From: VGPI01 sp964482845
GTDB lineage: Bacteria > Cloacimonadota > Cloacimonadia > Cloacimonadales > Cloacimonadaceae
Assembly (NCBI GenBank): GCA_964482845.1
Contig: CAYZZE010000011.1
Coordinates: 1-31,538, forward strand
Length of the DNA stretch: 31,538 bases
Direction of reading: 5' to 3'
The translations under genes and the position numbers were made by a program. Positions 25,496 through 31,538 of this stretch are shown here, piece by piece (the stretch's first letter is position 1; every line of letters starts with the position of its first letter). The notes under the pieces were generated by a model. That model searched no databases. It worked only from the letters and a program-made list of their open reading frames with translations, and was not told the origin of the DNA.

Positions 25496-26353
25496 ATGAC
25501 TAATACTCAACGCAATACTCTGGTTCTCTTCGCCCTTGTGATCATGGTCTTCTTTGGTGGCGGCTGGTGGTTGAGGACTATGGCACAGAAGAAAAAAGAT
25601 ACCGATCAACGGATCACCATTGTGAGCAACCAGATCGTTGCCATCGAACAACAGATCAGTGAGATCGACAATCTCAGACGGCAATTGGAAGTTCATAAGC
25701 AAATGATCGCCCACCAATCCAAGATCATATTTCTCGAGGATACACCCACCATCACCTACCGCTATATATTGAAATTAATGTCTTGGATGCAGCGAAACAC
25801 TATCTTCAATTTTGCACACAATTCCACGGGATCCGCCGATAAAAAATACAACGAGTATGTGATAAACGGCAGATCACATTTTGGCGAGTTATTATCACTG
25901 ATCCAAAACATAGAGTATCAACGAGCGATGCTTACCCTGGAAGAAGTGTCCATCGCGGCAGACAACGTTGCCAATAGCGATACCGTATCCTATTCAATGG
26001 TCCTTCGGACGCATTTTAGTGAGATCGGCGTTGATCCGGAGATCGCCCGACCCAAGAGTTTTGCCGCCATTCCGCTTCGATATCAGTTATTCAAGTCACG
26101 CGTTTATGAACAAGCACCGCCACGCGATATCGATCCGGTGTTACTCAAGGTCGAGAGTGCCGTATTGATCGGACTTACCCAAAGCAAGGCGTTTGTCCGT
26201 GACGACAAGGGTATTATCCGTATCCTGAGTGTCGGCGATCCCGTTGCTTTGGGGTATCTTGACCGGATTGACCTGGCTGAGGGAAAAGCGGTATTTAAGA
26301 TCAATCGTTTCGGCTTATATGAAGATAACACACTGTTCTTAAAGAAGAATTGA
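25496..26353 (+). CDS. PilO-PilP fusion
   Basis: 285 residues; the GAGG ribosome-binding site overlaps the previous stop codon. A membrane segment (8-28), coiled coil (33-75) and ferredoxin-like region (80-195) match PilO. Residues about 218-285 (VLIGLTQSKAFVRDDKG... ending NTLFLKKN) have the beta-fold pattern of PilP or the GspC HR domain, which normally contacts the secretin. PilP is usually a separate lipoprotein; here it seems attached to PilO, giving a single inner-membrane-to-secretin connector. The PilO part is well supported, the PilP part less so. Confidence 0.78.
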   Translation: MTNTQRNTLVLFALVIMVFFGGGWWLRTMAQKKKDTDQRITIVSNQIVAIEQQISEIDNLRRQLEVHKQMIAHQSKIIFLEDTPTITYRYILKLMSWMQRNTIFNFAHNSTGSADKKYNEYVINGRSHFGELLSLIQNIEYQRAMLTLEEVSIAADNVANSDTVSYSMVLRTHFSEIGVDPEIARPKSFAAIPLRYQLFKSRVYEQAPPRDIDPVLLKVESAVLIGLTQSKAFVRDDKGIIRILSVGDPVALGYLDRIDLAEGKAVFKINRFGLYEDNTLFLKKN

Positions 26354-26364
26354 CGAGGTTTGCC

Positions 26365-27471
26365 ATGAAATATCTACCGATAATTATGTGTTTGGTTATG
26401 GGGACTTTGGTTTCCTTTGCTGATCTATCTGCCCAATTGGAACCCTCACCCGAGGAATTTGTGTCGCTAAATGAGGCAACGCATATCAATGACGCTATCC
26501 ACATACTGGAAAGCGTATCCTGGAAGTTTCAGCGGCGCAAGATCGTCAATCTGAGCAGTTATAACGGTATCATCAACATCCCGCTGACCCGGGTGCACTG
26601 GAAAAAAGCACTGGAATTGATCGCCATGCGCAATCAATTGAAGGTGGAGGAAAAGCCCGGTTTCATCGCTTTGACCGATATCAGCACCACCACTGAGGAA
26701 AAGGAAGCAAAACTAGCTCCCACCATTGATGCGGACACCAAGCAAGTCAGGATCAGTGCACTTGCCTTTGTCGCGGATCGAGCATTTATCCGATCCCTTG
26801 GTATTGACTGGACGACCCTGCTCAATGGCAAGGTAAAGATCAACGCGAGTTTTGCCGGTGCGGCAGGTGTGCCGAGTGATCTTTTCGGGCTCGGAGCGAG
26901 CCGGACTACGACTTTTAACGGGCAGCCGATTGAAGTGAATACGCTTCTCAACATGATCGAATCCAACCAACGCGGATCAGTACTTGCGCATCCCTCGGTC
27001 ATGGTAAGTTCCGGCAAGCGCGGATTCATCCAGGTTGGTCAGGATATTTCCGTCAAATCCATAGATGATGCAGGTAATACGGTTGAACGCTTTTTTGCCA
27101 CCGGTATCATTCTGAACGTCGAGCCCACCGTGGTAAAAGTGGATACACTGGAGGTGATACATTTGGGAGTGTCAGTGGAACGCAGTTCCGCTACTCCAGG
27201 CACGGTCAGCACCATCATCAACAAGAGCACTTCGGTCACGGAATTGATCCTCTATGACGGTGAGGAAACCACAATTGGCGGTCTGTATGATACCGACGAA
27301 TTGCGTGTCCGCAGCGGAATACCCATTCTCAAAGATCTGCCTTGGTGGGTATTTGGCATCAGATATCTGACCGGATACGATACTTATGAGAAAAAAGAAC
27401 GGGAGCTGATCATCATTATCAAAGCGGAGATCATCGATTCCGCCGTCATTCGCCTCAGAAAAACCAAATAG
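26365..27471 (+). CDS. pilQ: Short PilQ-type outer-membrane secretin
   Basis: 368 residues from ATG 26365 with GAGG six nucleotides upstream; an in-frame TTG at 26350 overlaps the previous stop and lacks the site. MKYLPIIMCLVMGTLVSFADLSAQ is a signal peptide without a lipobox. One STN/N-domain (about 40-105) precedes the secretin core, recognised by VNTLLNMIESNQRGSVLAHPSVMV, by GEETTIGGLY and by SGIPILKDLPWW. Typical PilQ has 600-700 residues with AMIN and several N domains; this is a minimal form, perhaps compensated by the long PilM/N and PilO/P fusions. It forms the pilus exit pore. Confidence 0.9.
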   Translation: MKYLPIIMCLVMGTLVSFADLSAQLEPSPEEFVSLNEATHINDAIHILESVSWKFQRRKIVNLSSYNGIINIPLTRVHWKKALELIAMRNQLKVEEKPGFIALTDISTTTEEKEAKLAPTIDADTKQVRISALAFVADRAFIRSLGIDWTTLLNGKVKINASFAGAAGVPSDLFGLGASRTTTFNGQPIEVNTLLNMIESNQRGSVLAHPSVMVSSGKRGFIQVGQDISVKSIDDAGNTVERFFATGIILNVEPTVVKVDTLEVIHLGVSVERSSATPGTVSTIINKSTSVTELILYDGEETTIGGLYDTDELRVRSGIPILKDLPWWVFGIRYLTGYDTYEKKERELIIIIKAEIIDSAVIRLRKTK

Positions 27472-27483
27472 ATTGCCACTGCG

Positions 27484-30015
27484 ATGAATATCACCACCCG
27501 GGTCATCTTGCTATTCCTGGTCATTATTGTCTCCTTTGCCGGATTCTTCTATATGTTTTATACCATCAAAGCAAAGGAATCAAGGATATATGTGGATGCC
27601 GACAATATGCAGCGCCGTCAGGCGATAGATTCTTTTCTGACGCTCAAACAATCCCAGGATCTGGATATCACCAAAAACCTCAGATCGGATTCCGGACTTA
27701 GGCGATTTGTCCAAACCCGCTATCACCATTGGGCAAGCATCAATCTGGCTCCTATGTTCACAGATCATGATCTTGATCTGGTGCAGGTCTATGGCGGTGA
27801 CAAGCGCTTGATATACGGCGTAGCGGATGAAAACAACGATTCTCTGGCGGATTTTGTCTTTGACAAGACCCTCTTGGATAGTTTATCGTCCAAGGGTCAT
27901 CTCACCTGTGTCACCAAACTGAACAACCGGCTATTGATGCTTGCAGGCTCTATCATCCATCCTGCCAGTGATACGACTCTGACCTCTGCTCCGGAAGGTT
28001 TCATGATCGTAGGCAGGATATGGGATCACACCTACCTGAGTGATATCGGCAAGTCGCTCAATTACACCATACGAATCAGCATGTCACTACCGCGAGAAGT
28101 GGAGGATACTCAGACCCAATTCAATACCCGCATCGTCCTGCCCTTAAACGACTGGCTGGGCAATACCGTCGCCTGGGTGATCTTTTACAACGTGAATCCC
28201 TATCTTTCCGAATTGGGGTTGATCAGTAAGCAGATCCAATTTGGCACCTTCGGATTCCTCCTTCTATTCATCTTTATCCAGTTCGTCCTCCTCAATTACT
28301 GGATCACCACGCCCCTGAAAATGATCTCGACCAGTTTACGCGAAAACGAACCCAAAATTGTGTCTCCGCTCACGGACAAAAATAATGAATTTGCCGATAT
28401 CGCCATCCTCATCAAGAATTTCTTCCACCAAAAACACGATCTGATCATGCAAATCGAAGAGCGGATCAAAACGGAGATCAAATTCCGTGAATCCGAGGAA
28501 CAGACCCGCAAGGTCTTTCTCACCTCTCCGGAGGCGATATTCGTGACGGATCTCGACGGCGGGATCCTTACCGTCAACGAGGAAGCGCTCAGATTGAGCC
28601 GGACAGAGGATTACCAGATCTTTGAGCAGCGCATCAAGAATATCATTGATCTCGCCAGTCCCGATCAGGCCGATCTTTATGAACAATTACTCGAGGATCT
28701 GATCAAAAACGGTTCGATCAAAAACCTCGAACTCGACATCAGCCCCCAGGAAGGACATCCCTTGCCGGCATTATTCAGCGCTTCGGTGATCTATGACGCC
28801 AATCATGTACCCAATAAACTGATCTTGATCGCCCGTGATCTATCCGATCTCAAATCCCTGGAATTAAAACTACGCCAATCACAAAAGATGGAATCCATCG
28901 GAACTCTCGCAGGTGGTATTGCCCACGACTTTAACAATATCATCACCATAATTGCCGGTTATACTGCTCTGGCGGCAGGGAAGATCGACCACTACCTTGC
29001 CCAAAACGACCTCGATGAAGCACTCAAGGCTTGCCTGCGCGCCAAGAGTTTGATCGGAAAGATCCTAACTTTTAGCCGCCAGTCCGAAAAGACCGTCCGT
29101 CCCTGCATCCTCGCCAATGTGATCGAAGACACTATTCCGATGATCAGGGCTTCCATCCCCACGATCATCAAGATCAAAACCAAACTGGATGTCTATCATT
29201 ATGTGCTCGCTGATCCCAATGAGATCCAACAAGTGTTGATGAATCTCGCCTCCAATGCCTTTCATGCCATGCGTCCCAATGGCGGTACGCTGTCTCTCAC
29301 ACTGGAGGATACATTTGGCTTCGAATTGATCGGGCTCAGTCCTGCCGTCGATGTCCAAGCTATTTATGTCCATTTCAAAGTATCGGATACCGGAGTAGGC
29401 ATCTCGCCGGAGATCATGGACAGGATCTTTGATCCCTATTTCAGCACCAAAGCGCCCACCGAAGGAACCGGACTGGGACTCTCCATCGTGCACGGGATCA
29501 TCTCCAGTTACAATGGATTTATCACTGTCCAGAGTCATCCCGGCAGTGGCACCGCTATCAGTATCTACCTCCCTATCATATCAGAACCCGAAGTATTGCC
29601 ACAACCCCAGGAAAAATCCTTCTTTCCTTTTCATCCTGCCCGCATCCTGTATGTCGATGACGAACCCGCCCTATCCGACCTCTTTGATCAAGCATTGGTT
29701 AATGCCGGATACCAAGTCACCGCTTTTACTGACAGCCAGGAAGCTATGCAAAGTTTTATCCACAAACCCGAGGCATACGACCTGATGATCGCTGATGTCA
29801 CCATGCCCAATGTCGATGGCATAAAACTTGCCACTATCATCCGCTCCATAAGGAATCTGCCCATCATTCTTTATACCGGATTCTGTGACTACCAAATCCA
29901 AAAGAATGCTGATTCCATCGGGATCAACAAACTGCTCAACAAACCCATCCTGCCCGATGAACTGGTGGCCGTAGTCCGCGAAGTGGTCGCCAAATCCCTA
30001 AATTCCACCATATAG
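27484..30015 (+). CDS. Hybrid sensor histidine kinase with PAS and receiver domains
   Basis: 843 residues. A membrane segment (5-27), a periplasmic sensor domain (about 30-245), a second membrane segment (about 258-280) and a linker lead to a PAS domain (about 345-460). HisKA follows with phosphoacceptor His481 in AGGIAHDFNN, then an HATPase with N box NEIQQVLMNLASNAFHAM, DTGVGI, FDPYFSTK and GTGLGLS. A C-terminal receiver starts near 720 (D725-D726) with phosphoacceptor D771. All catalytic motifs are present. It is the last gene of the pilus cluster, 12 nt after pilQ, with no evident ribosome-binding site. It may supply phosphate to the ATPase-less sensor/regulator pair encoded within the same cluster. 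Confidence 0.92.
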   Translation: MNITTRVILLFLVIIVSFAGFFYMFYTIKAKESRIYVDADNMQRRQAIDSFLTLKQSQDLDITKNLRSDSGLRRFVQTRYHHWASINLAPMFTDHDLDLVQVYGGDKRLIYGVADENNDSLADFVFDKTLLDSLSSKGHLTCVTKLNNRLLMLAGSIIHPASDTTLTSAPEGFMIVGRIWDHTYLSDIGKSLNYTIRISMSLPREVEDTQTQFNTRIVLPLNDWLGNTVAWVIFYNVNPYLSELGLISKQIQFGTFGFLLLFIFIQFVLLNYWITTPLKMISTSLRENEPKIVSPLTDKNNEFADIAILIKNFFHQKHDLIMQIEERIKTEIKFRESEEQTRKVFLTSPEAIFVTDLDGGILTVNEEALRLSRTEDYQIFEQRIKNIIDLASPDQADLYEQLLEDLIKNGSIKNLELDISPQEGHPLPALFSASVIYDANHVPNKLILIARDLSDLKSLELKLRQSQKMESIGTLAGGIAHDFNNIITIIAGYTALAAGKIDHYLAQNDLDEALKACLRAKSLIGKILTFSRQSEKTVRPCILANVIEDTIPMIRASIPTIIKIKTKLDVYHYVLADPNEIQQVLMNLASNAFHAMRPNGGTLSLTLEDTFGFELIGLSPAVDVQAIYVHFKVSDTGVGISPEIMDRIFDPYFSTKAPTEGTGLGLSIVHGIISSYNGFITVQSHPGSGTAISIYLPIISEPEVLPQPQEKSFFPFHPARILYVDDEPALSDLFDQALVNAGYQVTAFTDSQEAMQSFIHKPEAYDLMIADVTMPNVDGIKLATIIRSIRNLPIILYTGFCDYQIQKNADSIGINKLLNKPILPDELVAVVREVVAKSLNSTI

Positions 30016-30047
30016 TCCTATGAACCTTCCCTTAGTGAAGGTCTTAA

Positions 30048-30236
30048 TCAAGTCACCTGTTTTCCAATTTGTCTGAGGTTAACGTTGGAGAAATTTCATA
30101 TACTCCTCAAGCTGTTTTGAAGTTAACCAATGCAGATGGAATCAAGCCGGAAAACCTCTCAAATAGCAATCGAGAATTACTGAATAGGGTTGAGCATGAA
30201 GCTGAAAGTAATGGGTTTTTACTTGAATTGGGTTAA
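30048..30236 (+). pseudogene. C-terminal remnant of an unrecognised gene, possibly a restriction endonuclease
   Basis: An open frame of 62 codons begins right after an in-frame TAA and has no good start. It reads like real protein (for example VGEISYTPQAVLKLTNADG, then ENLSNSNRELLNRVEHEAE, ending LLELG) and stops 2 nt before the methyltransferase ATG. The tight spacing is typical of a co-translated partner, so this is probably the 3' end of a truncated cognate gene. The endonuclease identity is a guess from context only. Confidence 0.5.
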
Positions 30237-30238
30237 TC

Positions 30239-31081
30239 ATGCTGAATAGTGTTTTAAGATACCCTGGTGGTAAAGCAAGGGCAGTTAAGGTTATTTCCAA
30301 CTATATCCCAACCTCTTTTCGTGAGTATCGAGAACCATTTGTTGGTGGTGGATCAGTTTTTCTATACATCAAGCAAAAGATAAATGGGATTGAGCGATTT
30401 TGGATTAACGATATCAATAAGGATCTGCAACTGTTTTGGTTGATGTCAAAGGAGAGAAACCAAGAATTGGTAGATTCAGTTATTCAGTTTATGAGACAAT
30501 TTGCCAATGGTAGGGATTTGTTTTATTATCTCAGAGATCTGGGCAGATCATTCTCCGATCTGGAACGGGCAGCTCGGTTCTTCATACTTAACCGAACAAG
30601 CTTTTCTGGTACTACTGAGGCCGGAGGATATTCTGAAGCCGCATTTAAGCAGCGTCTTACACCTTCCTCAATTCAAAGATTATCATCCCTCAGATCAGTA
30701 TTGGAGAATACTTTGATTACTCAAGGTGATTATTATGATTGCATCTCTCAGCCTGGGGAGAATGTGTTTATGTATCTTGACCCACCTTATTATACAGCAA
30801 TGAAATCAAGATTATACGGCAAGAATGGATGTAATCACATATCTTTTGATTTTGATCGATTGGCTGATTCATTAAGGAATTGTAACCATAAGTGGTTGAT
30901 GACATTGGATAATTGTGATTACGTCAGGAACATCTTCGGGTTTGCCAACTTTTTTGAATGGGACCTACAATACGGGATGAATAACGTAAACAAACGAACA
31001 AGCGCCGTTGGGAAAGAACTACTTATTTTCAATTATTATGTAAATCTTGCCCCACATCAGCAACTACTAATTGATTGTTAG
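30239..31081 (+). CDS. Dam-family (D12 class) adenine-specific DNA methyltransferase
   Basis: 280 residues, full length for the family. The N-terminus LRYPGGKARAV and REPFVGGGSVFLY carry motifs X and I for S-adenosylmethionine binding, and YLDPPYY is the DPPY catalytic motif IV. RTSFSGTTEAGGYSE resembles the segment contacting DNA in Dam/DpnM enzymes. The product is N6-methyladenine; the recognised sequence cannot be read from the protein, though GATC is common in this class. The gene is clearly AT-richer than the pilus genes and has no obvious ribosome-binding site, so its translation may have depended on the truncated frame ending 2 nt upstream. It appears to be an orphan after loss of its partner. 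Confidence 0.92.
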   Translation: MLNSVLRYPGGKARAVKVISNYIPTSFREYREPFVGGGSVFLYIKQKINGIERFWINDINKDLQLFWLMSKERNQELVDSVIQFMRQFANGRDLFYYLRDLGRSFSDLERAARFFILNRTSFSGTTEAGGYSEAAFKQRLTPSSIQRLSSLRSVLENTLITQGDYYDCISQPGENVFMYLDPPYYTAMKSRLYGKNGCNHISFDFDRLADSLRNCNHKWLMTLDNCDYVRNIFGFANFFEWDLQYGMNNVNKRTSAVGKELLIFNYYVNLAPHQQLLIDC

Positions 31082-31507
31082 TTAGTTTGCTACCATTCTT
31101 GATGTTCTTGTCTCTCTATCAGTTAGCTTATTGATATCGCAGGTCCATCTCGAGAAAGGTGCCTCGAAATCGAGTCGAAATACAAGAGAATTGCATAGTG
31201 TTGGGGCGAACCTATGTGTTCAACAATCCGAGAGTGTACAACAGCCCTTCTCGTGGGGCGTTCTTCAGTTACTCTCCCCCATTGATCACCCATTCTCAAA
31301 TTAACAAAAAAGAGCGTTGTACATACCGGAATCGCCAATTTATGAGAACGTGGAAAAAACAAAATCGTCTCTCCTTCCGGCGCAGTCAGTAATAACCAAA
31401 GGATTATGCCTGTCAGATAGTCTGGATGCTCGTTGAGCCACCCGCTCCGAGTTGTTCAACGGTCTCAAGAAGGTTTAGATTCGAGCGGAATAGTGCTTTC
31501 TCCTGAA
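31082..31507. other. Gene-poor tail
   Basis: About 430 nt with no convincing gene. Short open frames on both strands (such as 31159-31392) lack ribosome-binding sites and protein-like composition. CTCGA-type motifs cluster at 31148-31177, and GGGGCGAACC followed by TGTTC at 31203-31219 resembles a decayed inverted repeat. I see nothing functional I can name. Confidence 0.5.
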
Positions 31508-31538
31508 TTCTCCCTGCTTCATAACCTTAGTATAACCT
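31508..31538. repeat. Second copy of the ATAACCTTAGT element, cut by the window end
   Basis: ATAACCTTAGT at 31521-31531 is followed by ATAACCT to the window end. The 12 nt before it (CTCCCTGCTTC) resemble those before the first copy (CTTCCTTGCTTG), so the similarity extends beyond the 11-bp unit. The rest of the element lies outside. Confidence 0.75.

Noticed and set aside
30024..30042. Six-bp hairpin after the hybrid kinase, considered as a terminator
   Set aside because: Short stem and no T-run.
31159..31392. 77-residue open frame in the tail
   Set aside because: No ribosome-binding site, atypical composition and it crosses repeat-like sequence.

Overview
The window looks like a chromosomal segment of an uncultivated Gram-negative bacterium. 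The best guess is Candidatus Cloacimonadota or a neighbouring FCB-group lineage. That call rests on three things: the style of the very large secreted protein (signal peptide, jelly-roll and Ig-like modules, endonuclease I, fibronectin type III), a secretin-based type IV pilus locus built from fused subunits, and pilins with non-standard N-termini. It is a pattern-based guess, not a proof. The central part (about 7.2-30.0 kb) has balanced base composition. The first 7 kb and the methyltransferase at 30.2-31.1 kb are visibly AT-richer, which suggests separately acquired accessory DNA on both sides.

Region 1 (144-7044, minus strand) is a compact five-gene operon. In transcription order it encodes a papain-fold C39-like cysteine protease, a large dynamin-like GTPase with a membrane hairpin, a second dynamin-like GTPase with a degenerate G4 motif, an Hsp70/actin-fold ATPase without a normal substrate-binding domain, and a small membrane-associated protein. 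The Hsp70-like protein ends in a roughly 95-residue domain that is plainly homologous to the small protein encoded next to it. Junctions overlap or nearly touch (7-nt gap, 4-nt and 14-nt overlaps, 39-nt gap). I know of no named system with this composition. It is the best candidate here for an undescribed system, plausibly a membrane-remodelling stress or anti-phage device; that function is inference.

Region 2 (7239-13714, plus strand) starts with a decayed T4-type lysozyme. It carries a small palindromic insertion and has lost its stop codon, so it runs in frame into the next gene. That gene encodes a 1956-residue secreted endonuclease I protein with many adhesive-type domains and ends at a strong terminator. 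Next comes an 81-bp inverted-repeat element built from an 11-bp unit; a second copy begins at the very end of the window.

Region 3 (14252-30015, plus strand) is a type IV pilus / type II secretion-like locus. A near-perfect sigma-54 promoter drives a pilin gene that is followed by a strong hairpin. Then follow the PilC platform, PilB ATPase, two small pilin-like proteins, a pilin-like protein carrying a LamG-type lectin domain, a kinase remnant with only the phosphoacceptor helix region, a response regulator with a cyclic-nucleotide-binding-like domain, a PilT-like ATPase with an altered Asp box, a PilM-PilN-TPR fusion, a PilO-PilP fusion, a short PilQ secretin and a hybrid histidine kinase. 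Together these cover inner-membrane platform, extension and retraction motors, alignment complex, outer-membrane channel, fibre subunits, a probable adhesive tip and dedicated signalling. No prepilin peptidase and no sigma-54 activator lie in the window.

Region 4 (30048-31538) holds a 5'-truncated coding remnant 2 nt ahead of a Dam-family adenine methyltransferase, possibly the leftovers of a restriction-modification pair, and then a gene-poor tail ending in the second repeat copy. No rRNA, tRNA, CRISPR array or intact insertion sequence was seen.
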